DNA of 64,000 bases from Marinobacterium litorale DSM 23545 (lineage in GTDB: Bacteria > Pseudomonadota > Gammaproteobacteria > Pseudomonadales > Balneatricaceae). The notes under the pieces are model-generated. The model was not told the DNA's origin, did no database searches, and worked only from the letters and a program-made list of their open reading frames with translations. The stretch spans positions 186,001 to 250,000 of the forward strand of contig NZ_AUAZ01000001.1 in NCBI RefSeq assembly GCF_000428985.1, in the 5' to 3' direction. A program made the position numbers and the translations under genes. Shown here in pieces: positions 26,856 to 35,360 of this stretch (positions are counted from its first letter, which is position 1; the number at the start of each line of letters is the position of its first letter).

Positions 26856-28475
26856 TTAGCTTGCGCGCGGCTCCGATGCCAGTCCTTTCACCACCGACAC
26901 GGCGGCGATCAATAGGACGATGGTGAATGGGAAGCCGGTAGAGACCGCCATGGCCTGCAGCGCTACCAGGCCGCCGCCAACAATCAGGGCGATGGCAACC
27001 AGCCCCTCGAACACACACCAGAACACACGTTGCGGAGTCGGTGCATCAACTTTACCCCCGGCGGAGATGACATCGATAACCAGGGAGCCTGAGTCAGACG
27101 AGGTCACGAAGAACACGACAACCAGGATGATGGCGATGAACGATGTGATCTGAGCCAGCGGCAGGGCTTCCAGCATTGCGAACAGTTGCAGCGGAAGATC
27201 CGCATTGGCGGCCGCTTCATAGCCGTCGGCAACAAACTGGGTGATCGCTGTATTGCCGAATACGGTCATCCACAGTACGCAGGCCAGTGACGGTACGATC
27301 AGCACGGAGATGATGAACTCGCGTACGGTGCGGCCGCGGGATACACGGGCGATAAACATGCCGACGAACGGTGACCAGGAGATCCACCAGGCCCAGTAGA
27401 ATGCAGTCCAGCCGGACGCAAAGTTAGGATCCTCGCGGCCTACAGGGTTGGCCAGCGCCGGTAAATGCTTCAGGTAAGCAAACAGGTTATCGAAGAAACC
27501 GGTGAAGATTGCCAGGGTTGGACCGACAAAAATAACGAACAGCAGCAGCAGAAGCGCCAGCACCATGTTAATTTCGGACAGTCGTTTAACACCGGCTTCC
27601 AGGCCTGCCATCACGGAGATCAGGGCGATCGCGGTAATACCGATAACCAGCAAGATCTGAGTGGTGTCTCCCAGCGGCAGCCCAAACAAGTGGTTCAGGC
27701 CTGCTGCTGCCTGGGACGCGCCCAGACCCAGCGACGTGGCCAGACCGAACAGCGTTGCCAGTACGGCGACGATATCGATGATATGACCGACCCAGCCCCA
27801 GACAGCTTCGCCCAGCAGCGGGTAGAATACGGAGCGGATGGTGAGCGGCAGACCCTTGTTAAAGGAGAACAGTGCCAGACCCAGCGCCAGAATCGCGTAA
27901 ATCGCCCAGGGATGCAGCGCCCAGTGGTAGATGGTTGCGGCCATGCCGAGCTCGGTGGCCAGCGCCGCGTTGTCTTTAGCCTCACCGACGGCCCCGCCGA
28001 GCGGAGCCCAGTCGCTACCACTGAAGGAGGTCGAGAAGTGTGTCAGTGGCTCCGACACGCCGTAGAACATCAGGCCGATACCCATACCGGCGGCAAACAG
28101 CATGGAGAACCAGCCCAGATAAGAGTAGTCGGGTGTTGCCAGTGTACCGCCCAGCCGCACGCGGCCCAGGGGGGAGAACGCCAGCACCAGACAGATGATG
28201 ACGAAGATATTACCGGCACCGATAAAGAACCAGTCCAGGTTCGTGGTCAACCAACCACGGATGCCGTTGAAAAGAGGCTCAGCCTGATTTTGAAAAGCCA
28301 GGGTGAGAAAAACGAAGGCGACCACGGCCAGCCCCGATATGGCAAACACCCGGTTGTGAATATCAAGGCCAAAGGGGCCCACGTTGACAACAATGTTGTC
28401 CTGACCGATCTGGTAATCGGTATCGTAAGGATTCACCTCACCGTCGGGTATCATCGGATCTTTAGAATCCGTCAT
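26856..28475 (-). CDS. BCCT family (betaine/carnitine/choline) transporter
   Basis: A 539-residue carrier with about 12 membrane helices. BCCT landmarks are FYGVSEPLTHF (about residue 125), the GLGASQAAAGLNHLFGLP region, and the TM8 motif WWISWSPFVGMFIARVSRG (about 360) with the Trp residues that bind quaternary ammonium groups. ATG 28475 is preceded by AAGGAGAAAG; the frame opens earlier at 28526 but without a better site. Such carriers import glycine betaine, choline, carnitine or DMSP, mostly for osmotic balance or as nutrients. Neither the substrate nor sodium/proton coupling can be settled here. Confidence 0.9.
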   Translation of the reverse strand: MTDSKDPMIPDGEVNPYDTDYQIGQDNIVVNVGPFGLDIHNRVFAISGLAVVAFVFLTLAFQNQAEPLFNGIRGWLTTNLDWFFIGAGNIFVIICLVLAFSPLGRVRLGGTLATPDYSYLGWFSMLFAAGMGIGLMFYGVSEPLTHFSTSFSGSDWAPLGGAVGEAKDNAALATELGMAATIYHWALHPWAIYAILALGLALFSFNKGLPLTIRSVFYPLLGEAVWGWVGHIIDIVAVLATLFGLATSLGLGASQAAAGLNHLFGLPLGDTTQILLVIGITAIALISVMAGLEAGVKRLSEINMVLALLLLLFVIFVGPTLAIFTGFFDNLFAYLKHLPALANPVGREDPNFASGWTAFYWAWWISWSPFVGMFIARVSRGRTVREFIISVLIVPSLACVLWMTVFGNTAITQFVADGYEAAANADLPLQLFAMLEALPLAQITSFIAIILVVVFFVTSSDSGSLVIDVISAGGKVDAPTPQRVFWCVFEGLVAIALIVGGGLVALQAMAVSTGFPFTIVLLIAAVSVVKGLASEPRAS

Positions 28476-28800
28476 ATCGACTTTCTCCTTAAGGCAGCTT
28501 GCTAGATACATCCATATCTGCACCATCGGTCGATCTATTTAACAGACCGTAATTGACCATTGGCTCAGATTTGGCACAGTATCGGGATAGGCTAATTGAG
28601 AAGCAAGAGCAGGACCGCCGGAAGTGGCCTTCAAGCGTGCGAATCGTGTGCGGGAATCCTTTTCCAGTCATGGGGTTATACTCTTGCCGCTAGAGAGAAC
28701 ACAACTAAGCATAGACAAGAATTGCTGCTTGTCTTACCTGTTTGCGAAATAAACTTAGCTATTTCAACAAAATGAAAGATGGATCAGTACAGGTGACTTT
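28476..28800. other. Intergenic region between BCCT and LysE genes
   Basis: About 325 bases, AT-rich toward the right side. It must hold the promoters of both divergent genes. A 7-base hairpin AGACAAG/CTTGTCT (28713-28734) is followed by no T-run. A CAGTACAG motif lies at 28785-28792. I see no gene. Confidence 0.5.
28785..28792. promoter_or_regulatory. Putative MocR-regulator motif before lysE
   Basis: CAGTACAG, the inverse of CTGTACTG present twice in the mocR/DUF1127 intergenic region. It is 8 bases from the lysE start and overlaps the ribosome-binding region, a place where binding would repress. Confidence 0.4.
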
Positions 28801-29418
28801 ATGACGTTTGAAGCGGGTTTGAGCTTTTTACTGGCAATATTTATTTTTGGTATTACGCCCGGCCCGGGTGTGTTTGCCATTATTGCCCGCGCAATGAGCC
28901 GGGGTAGTTTAAGTTGTCTGCCATTGGCGCTGGGTATGATTATTAGTGATGTGATCTATCTGATCCTGGCGTGCCTTGGTTTGGCGGCATTAGCCACCCA
29001 CTGGGGAGAGCTGTTTACCGTTATCCGTTTGCTTGGGGCGGCCTACCTCTGTTACCTGGGCTGGAAAATGTGGCGTGCTTCTGCCGTTCCCGTCGAAGAG
29101 AACCCGGCGCTGGATCGTCGTGATGCTGCCCATGCGTTTCTGCAGGGTTTTCTGATCTCAGCATCCAACCCCAAGGTGATTCTTTTCTATATCGCGTTTC
29201 TACCTACGTTTATGGATGTCACGGCACTGAGTACGCAAGGGATCGTCGAAGCCTCGGCGCTGACCGTCATTGGGTTGCTCGCGGGCCTGATGTTGATCGC
29301 CACCAGCGCTGCGCAGGCGCGTCGTTATCTACGCTCCGAACGTGCGGTACGTGGCATGAACCGGGTGTCGGGCTCAGTGATGGCGCTGGCGGGTGTTTAC
29401 CTGGCTTCCAGAAATTGA
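28801..29418 (+). CDS. LysE/RhtB family amino-acid exporter
   Basis: A 205-residue inner-membrane protein with about six hydrophobic helices. The N-terminal motif FIFGITPGPGVFAIIARAMSRG (GPG and following basic residue) is the LysE/RhtB signature, and GFLISASNPKVILFYIAFLP is the second conserved block. These proteins export amino acids or their derivatives; the substrate is unknown. It converges on the mocR gene with a 4-base gap, and a motif shared with the mocR promoter lies before it, which suggests that MocR controls it. Confidence 0.88.
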   Translation: MTFEAGLSFLLAIFIFGITPGPGVFAIIARAMSRGSLSCLPLALGMIISDVIYLILACLGLAALATHWGELFTVIRLLGAAYLCYLGWKMWRASAVPVEENPALDRRDAAHAFLQGFLISASNPKVILFYIAFLPTFMDVTALSTQGIVEASALTVIGLLAGLMLIATSAAQARRYLRSERAVRGMNRVSGSVMALAGVYLASRN

Positions 29419-29422
29419 TGGT

Positions 29423-30859
29423 TCACAGGGCTCCGTTATCGAGGTTTAGCAGCAGTCGCGTTGCTTCCTGACCGATCAACGTGATGGCTGCTTCGGCCTC
29501 CGGGCCGGGTATCCGGGCATAATTCAAACGGATGCAATGACGGTACTTACCGGAGGCGGAAAACAGTATGCCGGGTGCAATGCTGATCTTTCGGCCCCGC
29601 AGTTGATGCTCCAGTTCCAGGCTGTCCAGGTCGCCGGGTAGCTCAATCCACAGCAAGAACCCGCCCTGGGGATAGCTGATCCGGGTGCCGGCGGGGAAGT
29701 CGCGCTCGACCTGGGTGATGATCCAGTCCCTGTTTTTCTCGTACTGAGCACGCATCTGGCGCAGGTGCTGGTCGTAGTAGCCCTGTGCCATGAATTCTGC
29801 GATCGAGTCCTGGGCGAAGGGCGCACAGGGACCGCTGCTGACGTACTTCATATGCTGCACCTGTTCCCGGTAACGCCCGGGCGCGACCCAGCCGACCCGG
29901 ATTCCGGGGGCGATGGTTTTCGAGAACGAGCTGCAGAGCAGAACCCGGCCATCGGTATCATAGGCTTTCAGCGTATGGGGACGTGGATACTCATAGCTGA
30001 GATCGCCATAAATATCATCTTCGATAATGGCCAGATCATACCGCTGAGCAAGCTTGATCAATCGCTGACGGTGGGATTGTGGCATGGTGTAGCCTAGCGG
30101 GTTGTTGCAGGTGGGTGTCACCTGCAACAGCCGGATAGGCCACTGTTCCAGGGCCATTTCCAAGGCATCCAGGCTGATGCCGGTGACCGGATCTGTGGGG
30201 ATCTCCATCGCTTTGAGCCCGAACGCTTTAATCGCCTGCATTGAGCCATAGAAGCTGGGGGAGTCCACGGCGACTACGTCGCCAGGCTGAACGATAGCCC
30301 GGATGCTGATCGAAAGCGCCTCCTGGCAACTGGTGGTGATGACGACGTCATCGGGGTGCAGTTGGCAGCCGGAATCGATACAGCGCCGCGCTATCTGGGT
30401 TCTCAGCGCCACTGAGCCCCGCAAACTTTCATAGTCAAAGCTGCGCATCAGGTTTGACGAAGAGAGACTTCCGTTGAGCGCTCGTTGCAAGGGTTTAAGC
30501 GTGGGGCCGCTGAAATCCGGCGCGCCATACCCAAGGCGGATCATGTCTGTTTGTCCGCTGGTACCGATCAAATCCATGACCTGGCTCCACTGCGAAACCT
30601 CGACCGGCCGTTGTACCGGGCGGGTGACTGAAGGCATCTGAGTGGGCGTTGGCCGACACTGAACAAAATAGCCGGATTTGGGCTTTGCGTGCACCAATCC
30701 CTGCTCTTCCAGTACATGATAGGCTTCCTGAGCCGTCGCGATGCTGACTTTGTAATCACGGCTTAGCGAACGTATGGAGGGCAGCCGGGAGCCGGGGGAA
30801 TAGAAGCCCCGCTCGATGCGGTTACGCAGTTCTTCGCTTATCTGCTCATATAGTTTCAA
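29423..30859 (-). CDS. MocR-type (GntR-HTH / PLP aminotransferase-like) regulator
   Basis: A 478-residue fusion. Residues 1-75 are a GntR winged helix (LYEQISEELRNRIERGFYSPG, LPSIRSLSRDYKVSIATAQEAY). Residues about 110-475 are a fold-type I aminotransferase domain with NPLGYTMP and the PLP-lysine region LLCSSFSKTIAPGIRVGW. These regulators sense PLP or an amino-compound. TTG 30859 is the likely start (KLYEQI matches the family). It is divergent from a DUF1127 gene, an arrangement I also recall for E. coli yjiR and yjiS, and converges with the lysE gene. CTGTACTG-like repeats fill its promoter. Confidence 0.88.
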   Translation of the reverse strand: MKLYEQISEELRNRIERGFYSPGSRLPSIRSLSRDYKVSIATAQEAYHVLEEQGLVHAKPKSGYFVQCRPTPTQMPSVTRPVQRPVEVSQWSQVMDLIGTSGQTDMIRLGYGAPDFSGPTLKPLQRALNGSLSSSNLMRSFDYESLRGSVALRTQIARRCIDSGCQLHPDDVVITTSCQEALSISIRAIVQPGDVVAVDSPSFYGSMQAIKAFGLKAMEIPTDPVTGISLDALEMALEQWPIRLLQVTPTCNNPLGYTMPQSHRQRLIKLAQRYDLAIIEDDIYGDLSYEYPRPHTLKAYDTDGRVLLCSSFSKTIAPGIRVGWVAPGRYREQVQHMKYVSSGPCAPFAQDSIAEFMAQGYYDQHLRQMRAQYEKNRDWIITQVERDFPAGTRISYPQGGFLLWIELPGDLDSLELEHQLRGRKISIAPGILFSASGKYRHCIRLNYARIPGPEAEAAITLIGQEATRLLLNLDNGAL

Positions 30860-30890
30860 TACAAAATTTCCGTTCAGTTCGCGAAAACTA

Positions 30891-30974
30891 TACAGATGGG
30901 CTCATTCATACCGGTACAGTACCATGATTTATGAATCTGTACTGTTAAATATTTTAGTTTCTATATCTGTACTG
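30891..30974. promoter_or_regulatory. MocR operator cluster (CTGTACTG repeats)
   Basis: ATCTGTACTG occurs twice as direct repeats exactly 30 bases apart (30935-30944 and 30965-30974), with an inverted ATCTGTA at 30891-30897 and a GGTACAGTACC palindrome at 30913-30923. MocR regulators typically bind such spaced repeats. The cluster lies between mocR and the DUF1127 gene. Confidence 0.55.
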
Positions 30975-31023
30975 GTATTTCCCAGGCGATAACCTGTCTA
31001 TCTCGATATAAGGAGATAGATTC

Positions 31024-31194
31024 ATGATTATTATTGAACTGCTTAGCCGTCTGGTTGAGGCCTTGCGTCGTGCTCTGCAGCGGCGCCGGACTCGTCAACG
31101 ACTGCTCACCCTGACTGATCGGGAGCTTTGGGACGTGGGGATCTCACGGTCTGACGCGATTGCAGAGGGTCGAAAACCGTTCTGGCGCGCCTGA
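31024..31194 (+). CDS. DUF1127 small Arg-rich protein
   Basis: A 56-residue protein, shorter than most ORF-finding cut-offs. The C-terminal half LTDRELWDVGISRSDAIAEG is the DUF1127 signature (YjiS-like), with an Arg-rich ALRRALQRRRTRQRLL before it. AAGGAGATAG precedes ATG 31024. Proteins of this family are small basic factors; related ones in other bacteria affect phosphate or carbon handling and RNA turnover, but this member is not characterised. Its promoter region is shared with the divergent mocR. Confidence 0.87.
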   Translation: MIIIELLSRLVEALRRALQRRRTRQRLLTLTDRELWDVGISRSDAIAEGRKPFWRA

Positions 31195-31230
31195 TTGATT
31201 GAAGTTGCGCGCGCCGGTCTGTAAGAGTGT

Positions 31231-31247
31231 TTCTCATTCGCAATGAG
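31231..31247. promoter_or_regulatory. Candidate Fur box upstream of the DyP peroxidase gene
   Basis: CTCATTCGCAATGAG (31233-31247) is a perfect 6-3-6 palindrome. Its reverse strand reads TGCGAATGAGAA, matching the motif before exbB at 11 of 12 bases. It lies about 85 bases before the dyp start. Confidence 0.5.
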
Positions 31248-31329
31248 GTGATTTCTGTCATTCCGCTTTTCAAGGCGTTCGGTAGAATATGGGTACAGAT
31301 TTTATGTGCAGATATCGGAGACCGATGGG

Positions 31330-32256
31330 ATGACTCAAAACTACCAATCCGGAGTGATTGCTGAAGCCAGTGGCGATGCGCTGTTCCTGCTTTACAACCG
31401 TAATCACAGGCCCGACAACGATCAGCGTATCAAGGCACTGCTGGCCGCTTTGCCGGATCGGTTGGAAACGGTACGCGCAAGGCTGCCGGAGTCGGCGCTC
31501 CATCTGACGATTGCGGTGGGGTCCGCTTACTGGGATCGCCTGAGTCCGCAGGCACGTCCAGCGCTTTTGCGGCCGTTTCCGGCGCTTGAGAACGGTGTCC
31601 GTGTAGCGCCTTCCACACCGGTGGACTTGATGTTTATCATTCGTGGCGAGCAGCACGACGCATGCTTTGAGTTGGCGCGGGAGATTACGCGCGAGATTGA
31701 GTCTGCAGCGGATCTGGTCGATGAGATCCACGGCTTCCGCTACCTGGATGCGCGTGATATGACCGGATTCGTGGACGGCACCGAAAACCCCCAGGGGGAC
31801 GACCGGCTCGAGGTGGCGCTGGTCGGTGAAGAAGATCCGGCTTTTGCCGGTGGCAGCTACATTCACCTTCAGCGCTACGAGCATGATTTGGAGGCCTGGA
31901 ACCGTCTGCCTGTGAAAGAGCAGGAGGATGCCTACGGACGAACCAAGGCTGACAATATTGAGTATCCGGGTGCGGAAAAGTCACCCCATGCGCATACTAA
32001 ACGCACCTCTCTAAAGCGGCCCGATGGTACATCCATGGAAATTCTGCGCCAGAGCATGCCCTATGGTGATGCGCGCCGCAAAGGCCTGATGTTTGTCAGC
32101 TGCTGCCGTACACCGGAGCATTTTGAGCTCATGCTGAAAAGCATGGTGGAGGGCGATGAGCAGGGCAGGGCGGATCGCATACTGGAGTTTACCCGAGCGG
32201 TGACCGGTGCTGCCTTTTTCGCGCCCTCCACCGAGTGGCTGAAGCGACTGGGATAG
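31330..32256 (+). CDS. Dye-decolorizing-type haem peroxidase (YfeX-like)
   Basis: A 308-residue protein. The GXXDG motif is GFVDGTENP near residue 140 (distal Asp), and HTKRTSLKR near 217 holds the proximal haem His. YFLYN-like N-terminal and LMFVSCCRTPEHFELML C-terminal blocks are typical of class P/YfeX DyPs. No Tat or Sec signal is seen, so it is cytoplasmic. Family members oxidise porphyrinogens, and some were proposed to release haem iron. ATG 31330 has GGAG about 10 bases upstream; ATG 31306 is less likely. A Fur-like palindrome lies about 85 bases before the start. Confidence 0.88.
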   Translation: MTQNYQSGVIAEASGDALFLLYNRNHRPDNDQRIKALLAALPDRLETVRARLPESALHLTIAVGSAYWDRLSPQARPALLRPFPALENGVRVAPSTPVDLMFIIRGEQHDACFELAREITREIESAADLVDEIHGFRYLDARDMTGFVDGTENPQGDDRLEVALVGEEDPAFAGGSYIHLQRYEHDLEAWNRLPVKEQEDAYGRTKADNIEYPGAEKSPHAHTKRTSLKRPDGTSMEILRQSMPYGDARRKGLMFVSCCRTPEHFELMLKSMVEGDEQGRADRILEFTRAVTGAAFFAPSTEWLKRLG

Positions 32257-32277
32257 GCGATCGAGAGCACCGGTATT

Positions 32278-33360
32278 TTGAAAATCCTCTTACTCTCCGC
32301 CTACGATGCGGTCAGCCACCGTTACTGGCGGGAAGGGCTGGTGGAATACTTCCCCGAGCACCAATGGACCCAGCTTACACTGCCGCCCCGTTATTTCAGT
32401 TGGCGGATTCGTGGCAACAGTTTGAGCTGGGCATTTGGTGAGCAGGCACTGCTCAATCAGGCGTATGACCGGGTTCTGGCGACCTCCATGGTGGATCTGA
32501 CTGCGCTGCGCGGTTTCGTGCCCGCCCTGGCCAGAATCCCGACGCTGGTCTATTTTCACGAAAATCAGTTCGACTACCCCGCATCGGGTAATGAGTATCA
32601 GAGTGTTGAACCCCGGATTCTCAATATCTACAACGCGCTCTGCGCTGATCGAGTCCTGTTCAACTCGGCTTATAACCGTGACACCTTGCTGGAAGGCGCT
32701 GCTCGGTTGCTGAAAAAGTTGCCGGATCAGGTGCCCCCGGGGCTGATCGAGAGTATTCGCGCCAGGGCCCGGGTCGTCCCGGTTCCTCTGCCGCAGTCTG
32801 TTTTCCTCCCTGCGCAGGCTCAACCGGGGCCGCTGGAGCTGGTCTGGAACCATCGCTGGGAGTTCGATAAGGGGCCGGATCTGCTGCTCGCGGCCGTGAC
32901 GGAGCTTCAGCGACGCTATGTGCCGTTTAAATTACACGTCGTGGGACAACGCTTTCGCTCGGTACCTGCCGCGTTCGCGCAACTCAAGCCGCTTTTGCGT
33001 GACCGGGGGCAGCTGGGATGCTGGGGACCCGTGGAGTCGGTTGCGGAATACCGGCAACTCCTGCAGCGCTGCGATGTGGTGTTGTCTACCGCGTTGCATG
33101 ATTTTCAGGGGATCTCGGTACTGGAAGCGGTTGCCGCAGGTTGCAGTCCCCTGGTGCCGGACCGGCTTGCCTATCCCGAGCTTTTTCCCGAGTCCTGTCG
33201 CTACAGGGCGGGCGAGGGCGAGATAATGGCCTTGGTCGAGAAGGTCTCCCAACTGGCCCAGATGAAAGCCAGCGGCGACAGGTTGCCTGTGCCCGACGTG
33301 AGTCAGTTGGGGTGGCCTGTCATGAAGGCTGTGTGGCAAAGCGCGTTGAGCGCTAACTAA
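32278..33360 (+). CDS. DUF3524 glycosyltransferase, probable tRNA-queuosine alpha-mannosyltransferase
   Basis: A 360-residue GT4-like protein. The DUF3524 N-terminal half has LLLSAYDAVSHRYWREGL, LPPRYFSWRIRGNSLSWAF and YFHENQFDYPASG; the GT-B C-terminal half has ELVWNHRWEFDKGPDLLL and GCSPLVPDRLAYPELFP for nucleotide-sugar binding. This is the family of the vertebrate queuosine-tRNA mannosyltransferase (GTDC1), which modifies Q34 in tRNA-Asp; bacterial members are assigned by homology. It starts with TTG and begins 21 bases after the dyp stop. The assignment of acceptor and sugar is inference. Confidence 0.7.
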   Translation: MKILLLSAYDAVSHRYWREGLVEYFPEHQWTQLTLPPRYFSWRIRGNSLSWAFGEQALLNQAYDRVLATSMVDLTALRGFVPALARIPTLVYFHENQFDYPASGNEYQSVEPRILNIYNALCADRVLFNSAYNRDTLLEGAARLLKKLPDQVPPGLIESIRARARVVPVPLPQSVFLPAQAQPGPLELVWNHRWEFDKGPDLLLAAVTELQRRYVPFKLHVVGQRFRSVPAAFAQLKPLLRDRGQLGCWGPVESVAEYRQLLQRCDVVLSTALHDFQGISVLEAVAAGCSPLVPDRLAYPELFPESCRYRAGEGEIMALVEKVSQLAQMKASGDRLPVPDVSQLGWPVMKAVWQSALSAN

Positions 33361-33375
33361 CGGATTCTGGTTCGG

Positions 33376-34245
33376 ATGGAGTTTATCAGGCGTCGGATAG
33401 AGCAGCAGGTGTTCAACCTGACCGGGCTGGCACTGAATCAGATCGATTATGAAACCCCGGCGGGCGACCCCGGGCTGTTTGGTCCTGATGCCATCTGCTG
33501 GCGGGTACATGCCGACTTCCCATCCATGTTATGTGGTGGCATCGGGGCGTTAATGTTACAGATGCTGCATCCGCTGGCTCTGGCTGGAGTCTGGGATCAT
33601 TCCAGCTTTCGCGAGGATATGATTGGACGACTGCGCCGGACCAGCCAGTTTATTGCCGGTACAACCTTCGCGGCCACCGAGGATGCGCGCTGGCTGATCG
33701 AGCGGGTCCGGGAAATTCACAGCCATGTGAGCGGATATGCGCCGGATGGGCGGGCTTACTCCGCCAATGATCCCGAGCTGCTCACCTGGGTGCATGTGGC
33801 TGAGGTCAGGAGCTTTATGGCGGGTTATCTGAGATATGGTGATCCCACTCTGAGCACGCAGGACCAGGACCATTACTTTGCAGAGGTCGCATTGGTCGCT
33901 GAGGCGCTGGGCGCACGAAATGTGCCGCGCAACCGGGGCCAGATTGAGTCCTACATCGACCAGATGCGTCCGCAACTCTGCTTTGATCAGCGTACCGCGG
34001 AAGTGCTTCAGCTGCTGCTTGCAGCGCCATCTCCCAATATCGCGACCAAACCGGTGGCCTATCTGATGGCGCGTGCGGGTCTGGATCTGTTACCGGACTG
34101 GGCTTGCGAAATGGCCGGTATAGAGCTGAGCTCCAGCCGCCGTCGTTTGATTCAGTCAGGGATGCAGGCGCTGGCCCCGTGCCTGCGTTGGGCCCTGCGC
34201 AATGGCGTGTCCCGGCGGGCAAAGCGGCGTATGGGGCTGGCCTGA
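33376..34245 (+). CDS. MpaB-like oxygenase (DUF2236)
   Basis: A 289-residue protein with the DUF2236 pattern: [21 protein letters not shown] near residue 38, [20 protein letters not shown] near 60 (His that binds haem b in MpaB/latex oxygenase members), and the central [21 protein letters not shown] near 145. MpaB-family proteins perform oxidations such as prenyl chain cleavage; the function of this soluble member is unknown. It lies 15 bases after the glycosyltransferase gene and just before selD. No signal peptide. Confidence 0.82.
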   Translation: MEFIRRRIEQQVFNLTGLALNQIDYETPAGDPGLFGPDAICWRVHADFPSMLCGGIGALMLQMLHPLALAGVWDHSSFREDMIGRLRRTSQFIAGTTFAATEDARWLIERVREIHSHVSGYAPDGRAYSANDPELLTWVHVAEVRSFMAGYLRYGDPTLSTQDQDHYFAEVALVAEALGARNVPRNRGQIESYIDQMRPQLCFDQRTAEVLQLLLAAPSPNIATKPVAYLMARAGLDLLPDWACEMAGIELSSSRRRLIQSGMQALAPCLRWALRNGVSRRAKRRMGLA

Positions 34246-34304
34246 GAACTGACAAAACACGGTTCAGGCCGTATCATTCAGCCCAGTTGCAATGGAGTTT
34301 GAGC

Positions 34305-35360
34305 ATGTCCGAATCACCCGTTCGTCTTACCGAGTACAGTCATGGGGCCGGCTGTGGCTGCAAGATATCCCCCAAGGTTCTGGACCGGATTTTGGCTAGC
34401 CAGCTGAGTTTGCCCGATTCGCCCAATTTACTGGTCGGAAACAGCAGCAAAGATGATGCCGCGGCCTACGATCTCGGTAACGGTCAGGTTGTCCTCAGCA
34501 CCACCGACTTCTTTATGCCGATCGTGGATGATCCGTTCGATTTTGGCCGGATAGCGGCCACGAACGCGATCAGCGATATCTTTGCCATGGGCGGCAAGCC
34601 GTTGATGGCAATAGCAATCCTCGGTTGGCCGATCAACAAGCTGGGGCCCGAAATCGCCCAGCAAGTGGTCGATGGTGGCCGACAAGCCTGTGCCGATGCG
34701 GGCATCCCCCTGGCGGGTGGGCACAGTATTGATGCCCCGGAGCCTATCTTCGGACTTGCCGTTACAGGGCTCACCACGCGTGAGGCTCTCAAGCAGAATA
34801 ACCGGGCCCGTGCCGGTGACTACCTCTATCTCACCAAACCGCTGGGGATTGGTGTGCTGACCACGGCTCAGAAGCAGAAGAAACTTAGGCCCGAGGATAC
34901 CCATCTGGCTCGGGATCAGATGTGTCGCATGAATACGGTTGGTAGTTGTGTCGCCGAGCTGTCAGGTGTTTCGGCGATCACAGACGTGACCGGGTTTGGA
35001 TTGCTGGGTCATCTGCTGGAGGTCTGTGAGGGCAGTGGCGTCAGTGCGCAGGTTCAAGCGAGCGCGGTACCCCTGATCCCACAGGCTCTGGATTACCTGG
35101 CGCAGGGGTGTATCCCGGGAGGGACCCTGCGTAACCTGGAGAGCTACGGTCACAAGCTGGACGCCAGTCACGAAGCTACCCGAAACCTGCTGTGTGATCC
35201 GCAAACCAGCGGTGGCTTGCTGATTGCGGTGGAGCCGGGGTGCGCTGACGAGCTGGAAAGCCTGCTTGTCGGGGCAGGTATCGAGCCGTGCCGCATCGGC
35301 CAACTTACGTCAGACAGCGGCGGTCTTCCGGTTCAGGTTGTGGGAGCGATAAACCTGTGA
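34305..35360 (+). CDS. selD: Selenophosphate synthetase SelD
   Basis: A 351-residue enzyme that makes selenophosphate from selenide and ATP. ATG 34305; [20 protein letters not shown] aligns well with E. coli SelD, including the catalytic Cys (GAGCGCK, Cys not selenocysteine) and Lys. Further matches are NPFDFG-like [53 protein letters not shown] and [12 protein letters not shown]. The frame is open from 34104 but no start there fits the family. Its TGA overlaps the GTG start of mnmH. No selA or selB is in the window, so at least tRNA selenation is served. Confidence 0.96.
   Translation: MSESPVRLTEYSHGAGCGCKISPKVLDRILASQLSLPDSPNLLVGNSSKDDAAAYDLGNGQVVLSTTDFFMPIVDDPFDFGRIAATNAISDIFAMGGKPLMAIAILGWPINKLGPEIAQQVVDGGRQACADAGIPLAGGHSIDAPEPIFGLAVTGLTTREALKQNNRARAGDYLYLTKPLGIGVLTTAQKQKKLRPEDTHLARDQMCRMNTVGSCVAELSGVSAITDVTGFGLLGHLLEVCEGSGVSAQVQASAVPLIPQALDYLAQGCIPGGTLRNLESYGHKLDASHEATRNLLCDPQTSGGLLIAVEPGCADELESLLVGAGIEPCRIGQLTSDSGGLPVQVVGAINL

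Noticed and set aside
27465-28505. 346-codon Gln/His-rich frame opposite the BCCT gene
   Set aside because: Antisense reading of hydrophobic transmembrane codons yields such Gln- and Gly-rich peptides; BCCT motifs are clear on the minus strand.
28713-28734. Hairpin AGACAAG/CTTGTCT as terminator or attenuator
   Set aside because: Only 7 pairs with an 8-base loop and no T-run; there is no gene that it would end.
34104-34304. 67-residue N-terminal extension of SelD
   Set aside because: It overlaps the MpaB-like gene in another frame, and E. coli-like SelD sequence starts exactly at 34305.
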